A stretch of DNA of 64,000 nt from Streptomyces sp. ISL-100 (GTDB lineage: Bacteria; Actinomycetota; Actinomycetes; Streptomycetales; Streptomycetaceae): NCBI RefSeq assembly GCF_018614615.1, contig NZ_JAGGOK010000053.1, positions 1 through 64,000 of the forward strand, read 5' to 3'. This document shows positions 50,264 to 58,974 of the stretch, piece after piece; the first letter of the stretch is position 1; each line of letters opens with the position of its first letter. The translations under genes were made by a program, and so were the position numbers. The notes below the pieces were generated by a model, which was not told the origin of the DNA, ran no database searches, and saw only the letters and a program-made list of their open reading frames with translations.

Positions 50264-51568
50264 TCAGCGCTGGTAGCGGGCCAGCACCAGGTTTCCGTCC
50301 TCGACCAGGCGTTTCTCCAGCTCGTCGGCGTCGATCGCACCGCTGTAGTACTCCTGGTAGGCGGGAGTCGCCACCTTGTCCTTCCACTCGGGATAGCCGC
50401 GCACGGACTGGGCAGGGGCCGACACCAGGTGCTCGGCGAGTGCGGCGCCTGTCGCCCAGCCGTCCTTCTCGGCGCGCAGAGCCGGGTCCTTCAGGGCACC
50501 GTTGCCGGTCGGGAGCATCCAGTCGCCCTTGGCGAGGCGGGCCATGTTGGCGGGCTGAAGAAAGAAGTCGATGAACTCCATCGCCTCCTTCTTGTACGGG
50601 CTCTCCTCGGCGATCGAAAGCGTCTGGGGACTCACTCCCTGGGCGGGGCCCTCGGCGCCGGCCGGGGCCGGCAGCACCTTCCACTCGAAGCCCTCGGGTG
50701 CCTGCTGGGCGATCTGCTGCCGGTAGGAGAAACCGAGCGGCACCATGGCGTACTTGCCGCCGAAGAAGCCGGGCAGGGTGTCGGAGCCGCCCATGCCGAG
50801 GGTGGCCGCCGATGCGCTCTTGTCGGTGTTGACCTGGTCGTGGACGGTGCCGGGGACCACGGCGTCGCCCTCGGTGAAGCGCACTTCGGCCTTGCCGTCG
50901 GCGTCGCGGTGGAAGAGCTGCCCGCCCGCCGAGAGCCCCAGGTTGAGGGTGGCGGAGACGGGGTCTTTGAGGGGCCAGGCGACGCCGAACCTCTTGCCGT
51001 CGCCGCTGCTGAGTTTCTTGGTGATACGGCGGAACTCCGGCCAGCTCCACGGCTTTTCGGCAGTCGGGATGCGTACGCCCGACTCCTTGAGGATCTTCTC
51101 GTTGGCGATCAGGACCCTCGGCTCCTGGAGGAACGGCACGCCGTACACGCCGTCGCCGAACGTCGTCGTGTCCCAGCTGCGCTGCGGGATGTCGCTCCTG
51201 AGCCGGGCGGGCAGCAGCTCGCGCAGGTCGGTGAGGTAGCCGCCGTACGCGAAGTCGGCCAGATCGTCGGAGGCGTCGTGGATGATGTCCGGCGCCTCGC
51301 CGCCCTCGAAGGACGTCAGCAGCTGGTCGTGGACGCTGTCCCAACTGCCCTGGACGTACTCGACCCGTACGTCGGGGTGTTCGGCGTTCCACTCGTCGAC
51401 GAGCTCCTTGTTGGCGTCGACGGACTCCTTCTGCCAGGCCAGGGACTGGAAGCGGAGTGTGACCTTCCCATCGGCGTCCCGGTCGCCGCCGCCGTTGTCC
51501 GAGCAGCCGGTGAGGAGCAGCGAGGCGAGCGCTGTGGCCGCGATCGCGAGCTTGGTGATACGTCGCAT
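50264..51568 (-). CDS. Sugar ABC transporter substrate-binding lipoprotein
   Basis: 434 residues. Lipoprotein signal MRRITKLAIAATALASLLLT with lipobox LLLTGCS. Family 1 solute-binding fold: KELVDEWNAEHPDVRVEYVQ, GGEAPDIIHDASDDLADFAY, and YKKEAMEFIDFFLQPANMAR near the C-terminus. ATG overlaps the stop of the upstream permease gene by 1 nt (TGATG). Third gene of a permease-permease-binding protein operon; no ATPase is encoded, so it must borrow a shared one such as MsiK (known for Streptomyces sugar importers). Sugar unknown. Confidence 0.92.
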   Translation of the reverse strand: MRRITKLAIAATALASLLLTGCSDNGGGDRDADGKVTLRFQSLAWQKESVDANKELVDEWNAEHPDVRVEYVQGSWDSVHDQLLTSFEGGEAPDIIHDASDDLADFAYGGYLTDLRELLPARLRSDIPQRSWDTTTFGDGVYGVPFLQEPRVLIANEKILKESGVRIPTAEKPWSWPEFRRITKKLSSGDGKRFGVAWPLKDPVSATLNLGLSAGGQLFHRDADGKAEVRFTEGDAVVPGTVHDQVNTDKSASAATLGMGGSDTLPGFFGGKYAMVPLGFSYRQQIAQQAPEGFEWKVLPAPAGAEGPAQGVSPQTLSIAEESPYKKEAMEFIDFFLQPANMARLAKGDWMLPTGNGALKDPALRAEKDGWATGAALAEHLVSAPAQSVRGYPEWKDKVATPAYQEYYSGAIDADELEKRLVEDGNLVLARYQR

Positions 51569-52407
51569 CACGCTTTCACCGCCCCGGCCATCATGCCGCC
51601 CGTGATCCGCCGCTGGATGAGCGCGAAGACGACGAGGGAGGGGAGCGTGGCGAGGAACGCGGCGGCGGCGAGCGGGCCGAGGTCGGCCACGCCTTCCGCT
51701 CCGAGGAAGTGGGTGAGCACGACCGGCAACGTCTGCTTCTCCGGGGTCTTGAGGAGGACGAGCGCGAAGAAGAACTCGTTCCATGCGGTGATGAACGCGA
51801 ACAGCGCGGTGGCGACGATGCCGGGGGCCAGCAGCGGGGCGGTGACCGAGACGAGCGTACGGAGCCTGCTCGCGCCGTCGACCGCGGCGGCCTCCTCCAG
51901 CTCCCGTGGTACGGCCCTGACGTAACCGACCAGCATCCACAGCGCGAAGGGCAGGGACCACACGACGTACACCATGATCAGGCCCACCAGGGAGTTGATC
52001 AGGTGGAGGTTCTTGAGGATGAGGAAGAGCGGGATGATCACCAGGACGAACGGGAACGCCTGGCTGACCACGACCCATCCGGTGGCGGCGGCGGAGAGTT
52101 TGTTGCGGTGGCGGGCCATGACGTAGGCCATCGGGGTCGCGATGACGACCGCGATCAGGGATGCCGAGAACGCGGCGGTCAGGCTGTTGAGCGCGGCTTC
52201 CAGCAGGGGCTGTTCGTCGAAGGCCTGGCGGAAGTTGTCGAGGGTCGGGTTGTCCGGGATCCAGGTGGGGTGCAGGGAGCCGAGCTCGCGCGGCGGCTTG
52301 AAGGCCGTCGAGATCAGCCAGAGGAAGGGGAAGGCGAGAAAGACCAGGTAGCACAGGAGCGCGAGGTACTGGCCGGTGCGCGCGGACCTGCTGGTGGGGA
52401 GCGTCAC
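51568..52407 (-). CDS. Sugar ABC transporter permease (MalG-like)
   Basis: 279 residues, six membrane helices (YLALLCYLVFLAFPFLWLIS; LIAVVIATPMAYVMARH; AFPFVLVIIPLFLILKNLHL; GLIMVYVVWSLPFALWMLVG; LLAPGIVATALFAFITAWNE; FLATLPSLVVFALIQRRI) and the EAA motif ELEEAAAVDGASRLRTLVSV. GTG 52407 overlaps the upstream permease stop (GTGA); the longer open frame upstream is not used. Confidence 0.93.
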   Translation of the reverse strand: MTLPTSRSARTGQYLALLCYLVFLAFPFLWLISTAFKPPRELGSLHPTWIPDNPTLDNFRQAFDEQPLLEAALNSLTAAFSASLIAVVIATPMAYVMARHRNKLSAAATGWVVVSQAFPFVLVIIPLFLILKNLHLINSLVGLIMVYVVWSLPFALWMLVGYVRAVPRELEEAAAVDGASRLRTLVSVTAPLLAPGIVATALFAFITAWNEFFFALVLLKTPEKQTLPVVLTHFLGAEGVADLGPLAAAAFLATLPSLVVFALIQRRITGGMMAGAVKA

Positions 52408-53321
52408 TGGTCGTCGCCTCCCTTCAGGCGGCCCACGAGGTAGAAGGCGAGCATTACCGAGATCACGGCGACCATGACGCAGCCCATGGCGGCGGCGTAA
52501 CCGAACTGGCCGTAGCGGAAGGCCTGTTCGTAAGCGAAGAGCATGGGGAGGCGGGTGCGGCCGCCGGGGCCGCCGTTGGTCAGGACGTAGACCAGGGCGA
52601 AGGAGTTGAAGTTCCAGATGAAATTGAGCGCCGTGATGGCGAGGGCGACCGGCTTGATGGCGGGCCAGGTGACGGTACGGAAGCGGCGCCAGGCGCCGGC
52701 GCCGTCGAGGGCGGCCGCCTCGTGCAGCTCGTGCGGGGTGTTCTGGAGGCCGGCGAGCAGGGCGACCGTGGTCTGGGGCATGCCCGCCCAGATGCCGACG
52801 AGGATGACGGCGGGCAGGGCGGTGGCGAGGCCGGTCAGCCAGTCGCCGCCGCCGCCCAGGCCCAGATCGCGGATGGTCTCGTTCAGGATCCCGGCATCGG
52901 GGTTGTAGACGAGGCGCCACATGATGCCGACGACCACTTCGGGCATGGCCCAGGGGATGATCGCGAGCGCCCTGGCCAGCCAGCGGAAGCGGAGGTTCTG
53001 GTTGAGCAGGAGGGCGAGGCCGAGCGCCAGCAGGAACTGCGGCACGGTCACCCCGACCGCCCACAGCAGGCCGATGCGGAACGAGTCCCAGAACAGCGTG
53101 TCGTGCAGCAGGTCCTGGAAGTTCAGCAGCCCGATCCACTGGGTGGGTGTGGTGCGGCCCGACTGGGAGTCGGTGAAGGCGAGGGCTGTGCCGTAGAGCA
53201 GCGGGCCCACGCTGAGGATCAGGATCGGGATCAGCGCGGGCAGCACCAGGAACCAGGCGCCGTGGTCCGCACCATTGCGGGAACTTCTGCCGGACCGCGC
53301 CTTTGCGGTCTCTAATGTCAC
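52404..53321 (-). CDS. Sugar ABC transporter permease (MalF-like)
   Basis: 305 residues with six membrane helices (AWFLVLPALIPILILSVGPL; GVTVPQFLLALGLALLLNQN; WLARALAIIPWAMPEVVVGI; LTGLATALPAVILVGIWAGM; AALDGAGAWRRFRTVTWPAI as the EAA loop; AMGCVMVAVISVMLAFYLVG). Start GTG 53321 is preferred because AAGGAG lies 8 nt upstream; the upstream frame extension overlaps the divergent kinase gene. First gene of the importer operon. Confidence 0.9.
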   Translation of the reverse strand: MTLETAKARSGRSSRNGADHGAWFLVLPALIPILILSVGPLLYGTALAFTDSQSGRTTPTQWIGLLNFQDLLHDTLFWDSFRIGLLWAVGVTVPQFLLALGLALLLNQNLRFRWLARALAIIPWAMPEVVVGIMWRLVYNPDAGILNETIRDLGLGGGGDWLTGLATALPAVILVGIWAGMPQTTVALLAGLQNTPHELHEAAALDGAGAWRRFRTVTWPAIKPVALAITALNFIWNFNSFALVYVLTNGGPGGRTRLPMLFAYEQAFRYGQFGYAAAMGCVMVAVISVMLAFYLVGRLKGGDDQ

Positions 53322-53445
53322 AGATTCCACTCCTTCGGGTGGCTCGGCGGATCTGACTGCCCAGCCGCCCCGGCGGCCCCCGTCATCGTGCTGACGGGCC
53401 GTCGGTTCGTCAACCCCACCTGCGGGAATGCGAGAATCTGTGCTC

Positions 53446-54309
53446 ATGGACGAGACACGAGCACGCGAGATTCTGGCCACCGCCGGACTCCCCGCCTCCC
53501 CCTGGGACGCGATGCTGCTGGCGCTGGGCGAGAACGCGGTGTTCGGGGCCGGCGACCTCGTGGTCAAGATCGGCCGCCGCGACCCGGAGCTGGTGGCGCG
53601 GGCCCAGCGCGAACTCGCCGTCGCGGCCTGGCTGGCCTCTTCGGGCGTCCCCGCCGTACGGGCCGCCGAGCCGAAGCCCCGCGTGGTGGACGGCCACCCG
53701 GTGAGCGTGTGGCACCGGCTGCCCGAGGCTGTACGTCCCGCGGGCGCCCAGGACCTGGCGGAGCTGCTGCGCCTCGTTCACGCCCTGCCCGCCCCCTCGT
53801 TCCCCCTCCCCCGGCGAGAACTGCTCGGCGGGGTCGAGCGGTGGCTGCGGCTCGCGGGCGACGCGATCGACCCGGCCGACGCGGCGTATCTGCGTGAGCG
53901 GCGCGACGGCTTCGCCGCCGCGGCGGCCACGCTCACCCCGCACCTCCCGCAGGGTCCGATCCACGGCGACGCGCTGCCTCGCAACGTCCACGTCGGCCCC
54001 GAAGGCCCGGTCCTGGTCGACCTGGAGACCTTCGCCGCGGACTTCCGCGAGCACGACCTGGTGGTGATGGCCCTCTCCCGCGACCGCTACGGCCTGGCCG
54101 CCGAGGCGTACGACGCGTTCACCTCGGCGTACGGCTGGGACGTACGCGAATGGTCCGGTTGCGCGGTGCTGCGCGGCGCCCGCGAGACTGCCAGCTGCGC
54201 CTGGGTGGCGCAGCACGCCCCGTCCAACCCGGCGGCGCTGGCCGAGTTCCTCCGACGGGTGGCGTCCCTGCGCGACGGCGACCCGGCTGTCCGCTGGTAC
54301 CCGTTCTGA
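53446..54309 (+). CDS. Aminoglycoside phosphotransferase (APH)-family kinase
   Basis: 287 residues. Kinase-like fold: ENAVFGAGDLVVKIGRRDPE (ATP-binding Lys about 44), catalytic loop PIHGDALPRNVHVGPEG (HGD...N, about 175-191) and metal-binding LVDLETFAADFREHDLVVMA (Asp about 195). The HGDxxxxN form is that of APH/choline-kinase-like small-molecule kinases. ATG 53446 is chosen; ATG 53428 would add six residues and neither has a clear ribosome site. Resistance role not demonstrable; the substrate may be any hydroxylated small molecule. Confidence 0.85.
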   Translation: MDETRAREILATAGLPASPWDAMLLALGENAVFGAGDLVVKIGRRDPELVARAQRELAVAAWLASSGVPAVRAAEPKPRVVDGHPVSVWHRLPEAVRPAGAQDLAELLRLVHALPAPSFPLPRRELLGGVERWLRLAGDAIDPADAAYLRERRDGFAAAAATLTPHLPQGPIHGDALPRNVHVGPEGPVLVDLETFAADFREHDLVVMALSRDRYGLAAEAYDAFTSAYGWDVREWSGCAVLRGARETASCAWVAQHAPSNPAALAEFLRRVASLRDGDPAVRWYPF

Positions 54310-54337
54310 GGAGCGGCCGCCGGGCGGCGGCAGGGCC

Positions 54338-55060
54338 TCAGAGCGCTGCCGGGGTCAGCTCGCGCAGCGGCCAGCGCGGATCGATGACCGCGTCCGGGGT
54401 GCCCTTTTTGCGGAGGAATTCCTGGAAGTTGGCGGCCCAGTCGGCGTACCACTGGATCTGCTTGTCGTGCAGGTCGCCAGGGGTGAGCGCCGCGATCGAC
54501 GGGTGGCGTTCGGCTATCGCGCGGGCGACCCTGACCGCGGCGAGGGCGTCGGCCGAGGCTTCGTGGGCCCCGTCCAGGACCACGCCGTACTCGACGCAGA
54601 CCGCTTCCAGCGTCCGCTTGCCCCTGCGGTAGCGGTCGACGGCGCGGTCGATCGTGTACGGATCGATGACCGGGCCGATGCCCGCGCCGTCGCGCCGCTC
54701 GCTCAGCGACGGCAGCCCGTGCCTGCTCAACTCGGCCGCGAGCAGGGTCAGGTCGAAGGCCGCGTTGTACGCGACGACGGGCACCCCCCGCTCCCAGTAG
54801 CCGGTGAGCGTCTGAGCGATCTCTTCGACGACCTCGCGGGCGGGCCTGCCCTCCGCACCGGCCCGCTCGCTGCTGATGCCGTGAATCGCCGACGCCTGCG
54901 CCGGAATGCGGATGCCCGGGTCTGCCAGCCAGTCACGCTGCCGGACCACTGCGCCGTCCTTCACGCCGACGATCGACGCCGTGACGATCCGGGACTCCAG
55001 CGGCTCCGTGCCGGTCGTCTCCAGGTCGAATCCGACCAGCGGTTCCCCGTGCCATCCCAT
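54338..55060 (-). CDS. DnaQ-like 3'-5' exonuclease
   Basis: 240-residue DEDDh exonuclease. ExoI motif LVGFDLETTGTEPLESRIV (D and E at about 11-13), ExoII VPVVAYNAAFDLTLLAAEL (about 92-110), ExoIII HEASADALAAVRVA (H...D, about 176-189). ATG 55060 follows AAGGAGG with 7-nt spacing. A stand-alone proofreading or RNA/DNA-processing exonuclease of the kind common in Streptomyces; substrate not assignable. Confidence 0.9.
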   Translation of the reverse strand: MGWHGEPLVGFDLETTGTEPLESRIVTASIVGVKDGAVVRQRDWLADPGIRIPAQASAIHGISSERAGAEGRPAREVVEEIAQTLTGYWERGVPVVAYNAAFDLTLLAAELSRHGLPSLSERRDGAGIGPVIDPYTIDRAVDRYRRGKRTLEAVCVEYGVVLDGAHEASADALAAVRVARAIAERHPSIAALTPGDLHDKQIQWYADWAANFQEFLRKKGTPDAVIDPRWPLRELTPAAL

Positions 55061-55159
55061 CCTGGGACCTCCTTCGTGATGCTCCCCCGGAAGCTCCCCG
55101 GTGGAAAACCACCCTCGCACGCGCCACTGACAACGCCGTCAGGAGACCGCCAGAAGCCG

Positions 55160-56404
55160 TCAGGAGACCGGCCGGGAGTCCGCCCACACGGCTTCGAACT
55201 CCTCCCGATAAGTATCGAAAAGACCGTGTTCGGCTTCTTGGCCGCCTTGTCCGTGCCGGACCACGCCGCGCCTGCCGCCCCGCAGCACCAGCACCGGCGC
55301 CTCCATACCGCGCGCCTTGCGCAGATACGTCTGGATGACGGCGAGCCCGTCCGAGCCGTCCCCGTCCACGAGGTACGCCGTGAAGCGCGGCGTCTCGTCG
55401 AACACCTGGATCTGGAACGCCCCCGGGTCACGGAGCTTGGAGCGCACCCGCCGCATATGGAGGATGTTCATCTCCACCGACCGGCTCAATTCACCCTTTT
55501 TCAGCCCGAGTTCGCGCTCGCGTCGTTTGACGGCACTGCTCGCCGGGTTCAGGAAGAGCAGGCGTATCCGGCAGCCGGACTCGGCCAGCCGCACCAGCCG
55601 TCTGCCGGAGAAGTTCTGGACGAGGAGGTTCAGGCCTATGCCGATCGCGTCGAGCCGCCGCGCGCCGCCGAAGAGGTCCTCGGCGGGCAGCTGGCGCTGG
55701 AGTCGCACCCGGTCCGGGTGGACGCTGACGACATCGGCGTACCGGTCCCCCACCAGATCCTCGACCGCGTCCACCTTGAGCCGGTCCGACGACGACACGC
55801 CGGTACCGCTGCCCAGGATTTCGAGCAGCCGCGCGGACGCCCGTTCCGCCTGGGCCAGAACGGCCTCGGACAGCGCCCGGTTGCGCGAGACGACGTTACG
55901 GGTGACCTCCAGCTCGTCCAGGGCCAGCTCGACGTCGCGCCGGTCGTCGAAGTACGGCTCGAAGCACGGCCAGTGCTGCACCATGAGCTCGCGCAGCTGA
56001 GGCAGCGTGAGGAAGCTGATGACGTTGTCGTCGGCCGGGTCGAGCAGGTAGCCCTTCCTGCGGGACACCTCCCGTACCGCGACAGCGCGCTGCACCCACT
56101 CCTGGCCCGCGGGCCCGGCGGCCGCGACCACCCAGTCGTCCTCGCCGTGCACCGGCTCGTAGATGGGCCGGAGCACCCCGGCGACGACGGCGCGCAGCCG
56201 CTGCTCCACGAGGTTCAGCCAGATGTAGGCCCGACCGGCCCGCTGGGCGCGCGTACGCACCTCGCTCCAGGCGTCCGCGCCCCAGTCCAGCTCCGCTCCG
56301 ATCTCCATCGGCCGCGCAAGCGAGACCGCTCCGGGCGGGACGCCTGCGGAACCCCCCTCGTGACCTGCGTCACCGGGGGGCAGTTCCAGCCCTCCCGAGC
56401 TCAC
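55160..56404 (-). CDS. SAV2148-type HEPN domain protein
   Basis: 414 residues. The N-terminus (SSGGLELPPGDAGHEGG; SLARPMEIGAELDWGADAWS; GRAYIWLNLVEQRLRAVVAG) is what I know from the Streptomyces SAV2148 family. A HEPN-like helical segment with R-rich motif (VTRNVVSRNRALSEAVLAQA) is at about 175-195, followed by an alpha/beta half (IRLLFLNPASSAVKRRE; YLVDGDGSDGLAVIQTYL) that resembles PLD/nucleotide-like folds. GTG 56404 gives the family start; a TTG at 56443 is possible. A conserved core gene of unknown function; HEPN domains are often RNases. Confidence 0.85.
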   Translation of the reverse strand: MSSGGLELPPGDAGHEGGSAGVPPGAVSLARPMEIGAELDWGADAWSEVRTRAQRAGRAYIWLNLVEQRLRAVVAGVLRPIYEPVHGEDDWVVAAAGPAGQEWVQRAVAVREVSRRKGYLLDPADDNVISFLTLPQLRELMVQHWPCFEPYFDDRRDVELALDELEVTRNVVSRNRALSEAVLAQAERASARLLEILGSGTGVSSSDRLKVDAVEDLVGDRYADVVSVHPDRVRLQRQLPAEDLFGGARRLDAIGIGLNLLVQNFSGRRLVRLAESGCRIRLLFLNPASSAVKRRERELGLKKGELSRSVEMNILHMRRVRSKLRDPGAFQIQVFDETPRFTAYLVDGDGSDGLAVIQTYLRKARGMEAPVLVLRGGRRGVVRHGQGGQEAEHGLFDTYREEFEAVWADSRPVS

Positions 56405-56513
56405 CCACGCACCGCCTTCAGCTCCTGGAAGCCCCGTCTTCAACGATCAAGGAAGGGTACTCCGGGAGCGGGAGGCGGTGCAGCCGGATCCGCAGGCTCC
56501 TTTCCCAACTCCC

Positions 56514-57836
56514 CTACCGGTAATGCCCGTTCTGTCCTGCGAGATCAGCCGGAGTGAGCGGATTCATAGCGGTTACGTCCCTGGGCGCGAGCTGGAAACC
56601 CTGCCAGTGGACCGGCATGGGCTGCTGGTCCTCGTCCCGGGCGATGTGGTGGAACCCGATATTGACCCACGTGACCGGGTTCTTGAGGGCTTCGCCGTTC
56701 ACCCACTTGTCGACGCTGTCCGGCGCGTTCTCGCTGCCGCAGTCGCGGATGTTGTTGCTCGCGAACTGTTCACACTTGCGGTAGTTCGTGAAGTACACGT
56801 CGTGCTTGGTGAAGCTGCGCCCGGGGTGCTTGTTGGTGCTGCCGGGCACGATCTCGTACGAGCGCGCGTGCCCGTCCTTGTTCTTGCCGGTCGCGCTGAC
56901 GACCCGCCACCACCGCATGCTTTTGGCGTCGCCCGCGAGTTCCTTGGCAATGGGGGTACGAGTCGTCTTGGTGGTGGGCATTCCATCGCCCCGCGGCGGG
57001 GTCACCTTCGAGTCGTACTGCTCGATCCGGTTCTTCGAGTTGCCGTCGAGACCGAAGTTGAGCCGCCAGAAGACGTTGTGGCTGTGGCTGGTGGCGTAGT
57101 CCCGCGCGCCCTTGCCTATCGGCCAGCCACGGCCGTCGGTGGCGTCGTAGTCGTCCGGTGCGAGACTGCCGGTCGCGCCGACGTTGGCGGATATGGTGCC
57201 GTCGGACGAGAACCGCCACTCGGTGATGTACTCGTACCAGGACACCTTGTTGACGGTGTAGACGAGCAGGTCCTTGCCCTGGGCCTGCCAGACCTTGGTG
57301 CCTTCGTCATTGGCGAGGCGGTACGCGTGCCCGCGCGCACGCGTGGTCGTGCAGATGCCCTTGACGTTGCCCGCGCCCTGGACCCGGACGGTCTTGATGG
57401 TGCCGCCGGGGCATTCGGCCGGCTTCAGGTCCTGGAGTTCCGCGCCGAAGTCCTGGCCGGTGAGGTCGTCGAACTCCGCCTGGCCGTTGTCGTACGGCAC
57501 GTGCACCTGTGCGAGCTTGGCGCTCGTCAGGACGCGGATCGGTTTGGGTTCGCCCTTGGGCTGGTACGACACCTTTTCCAGGACGAGGCCGGCGTCGCTG
57601 TCGTAATTCCAGCACATGCGCCAGGTGGTGCCGCCGTCGAGCTTCTGCTCGATGCGGTACGCCGCGCTGCAGTCGGCCGGGGGCGGGGCGGGTGCCGCGG
57701 GTGCGGCCCCGGGTGCCGCCTTGGGTGCCGCGGTGGCCGCGGAACCGCCCGCGGCGGCGAGGCTGCCCATCAGGGCGGCGACCGCGAGGGTTGCCGCGGC
57801 CCGCTTGCGGGCACCAGAAGCTCTGTTGAGGTGCAT
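56514..57836 (-). CDS. Secreted copper amine oxidase, catalytic domain only
   Basis: 440 residues with signal peptide (MHLNRASGARKRAAATLAVA to about AATAAP). Matches the catalytic beta-sandwich of copper amine oxidases: the copper ligands HSHNVFWRLNFGLDG (HxH, about 266-268) and a late His in GFHHIARDEDQQPMPVHWQG. The cofactor (TPQ) region reads VSWYEYITEW; the canonical motif is N-Y-D/E-Y/N, so the Tyr, Glu and Tyr are kept but the preceding Asn is Trp. At 440 residues it lacks the N2/N3 domains of a full enzyme (about 640), which seem to be encoded by the gene just upstream. Amine substrate unknown. Confidence 0.85.
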   Translation of the reverse strand: MHLNRASGARKRAAATLAVAALMGSLAAAGGSAATAAPKAAPGAAPAAPAPPPADCSAAYRIEQKLDGGTTWRMCWNYDSDAGLVLEKVSYQPKGEPKPIRVLTSAKLAQVHVPYDNGQAEFDDLTGQDFGAELQDLKPAECPGGTIKTVRVQGAGNVKGICTTTRARGHAYRLANDEGTKVWQAQGKDLLVYTVNKVSWYEYITEWRFSSDGTISANVGATGSLAPDDYDATDGRGWPIGKGARDYATSHSHNVFWRLNFGLDGNSKNRIEQYDSKVTPPRGDGMPTTKTTRTPIAKELAGDAKSMRWWRVVSATGKNKDGHARSYEIVPGSTNKHPGRSFTKHDVYFTNYRKCEQFASNNIRDCGSENAPDSVDKWVNGEALKNPVTWVNIGFHHIARDEDQQPMPVHWQGFQLAPRDVTAMNPLTPADLAGQNGHYR

Positions 57837-57932
57837 GAGGATGAACTCCCTCGTACGGAAGTGCCGAAAGTGCCTGAAGGCCGGAAGGGACTGAAGAGGA
57901 TGAGACGGGCGTCGAGAGGGCCGGGAGGGTGG

Positions 57933-58787
57933 TCAGCCGATGCGGCCGACGGTCCTCGCGCTCAGGTCGACGACGAGATCGCGGGCGTCGATCCACGGCC
58001 CGTTCTTGACCTTGGGCGTGACGCGGACGCACCGGTGCACCCCGCACTCTGCGAGCGCCGGCGGCACCGTCTTCTCGCGGTCCACCCGGTAGATCCCGCC
58101 GCTCACCCGCAGCTGGTCCACCGAGGTGAGCGGCTTGCCCATGGCGTCCTGATAGTCCTTCTTCAGGCCCTCGCCGAGCGGGCTCGCCATGATCAGCTCC
58201 GCGGCCTCACGGCTCTCCTGGCGGGTGGGCGACGGCTGTACGCCCTTGACCGCACTGGACCGCTCGACCTTGCCGTTGGCGAGGTTGACGGTCCTCGTCA
58301 CCAGCTCGTCGCTCTTGTAGTCGTAGTACGAGACCTCCGCGCGGCGCGGCGGCGCGGCGTCGTCGACCTCGGACGGCTCCATCTCGCTCAGGTTCGTGCC
58401 GAGGTGCTGCGGCCCCCGGTCCCCCTCGACGTCCCTGCCGCCGGCGAACTGCGAGGGCGTCAGCGCGAGCTTCTCCACCCGCTCCAGCTCGGCGTCCGTC
58501 AGGGGGTCCCTGCCGACGCCCTGCTCGTCCACGGCCGGGGCGCCCTCGACCACCCCGGGCTCGGGCGCCTGTCCCGCCGCCGTGCTCGCACTGTCCCGGT
58601 TCCCCTGGGCGCTCCGCTCACCCTGGGCGGACCCGGCGACGGCCGCGTTCCCCGAACGTCCGCCCCGCGTGTCGTCGGCTCCTGCCGGATCCGGCAGGGT
58701 CACCCCGATCATCACCGCGGTTCCGGTCACCGCTATCGCGGCCCCCGCCAGCACCTTCCCCAGATGCCGGCGCACTGTGCTGTTCAC
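57933..58787 (-). CDS. Secreted protein resembling copper amine oxidase N-terminal domains
   Basis: 284 residues. Signal peptide MNSTVRRHLGKVLAGAAIAV, a low-complexity Gly/Ser/Gln linker, then DPLTDAELERVEKLALTPSQ, SEVDDAAPPRRAEVSYYDYK and VNLANGKVERSSAV, which look like the N2/N3 domains of amine oxidases (HPLDPLTxxEI, Y/F-D-Y..NxT...VDLxxxxV). The gene encoding the catalytic domain follows 96 nt downstream on the same strand. I infer two secreted chains that assemble; alternatively this is only a fold relative. GTG start with AGGGGGG upstream. Confidence 0.75.
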   Translation of the reverse strand: MNSTVRRHLGKVLAGAAIAVTGTAVMIGVTLPDPAGADDTRGGRSGNAAVAGSAQGERSAQGNRDSASTAAGQAPEPGVVEGAPAVDEQGVGRDPLTDAELERVEKLALTPSQFAGGRDVEGDRGPQHLGTNLSEMEPSEVDDAAPPRRAEVSYYDYKSDELVTRTVNLANGKVERSSAVKGVQPSPTRQESREAAELIMASPLGEGLKKDYQDAMGKPLTSVDQLRVSGGIYRVDREKTVPPALAECGVHRCVRVTPKVKNGPWIDARDLVVDLSARTVGRIG

Positions 58788-58974
58788 AATGCCCCCCTAC
58801 TCGTCCCGGAGCCCCCCGTCGCCCCGCGCGTCACACGCGACAGCAACTGGCATACCGGGTATGCGTGGTCACCCGGTAGGACGGCTCGAAGTCCTAGGAG
58901 GTTGCCCCACTTTCGGGGAAGATCTGTGCGAAGTGCCCCGCAGAACCCGGATCAGAAGTGGAAGAGTCGATCGC

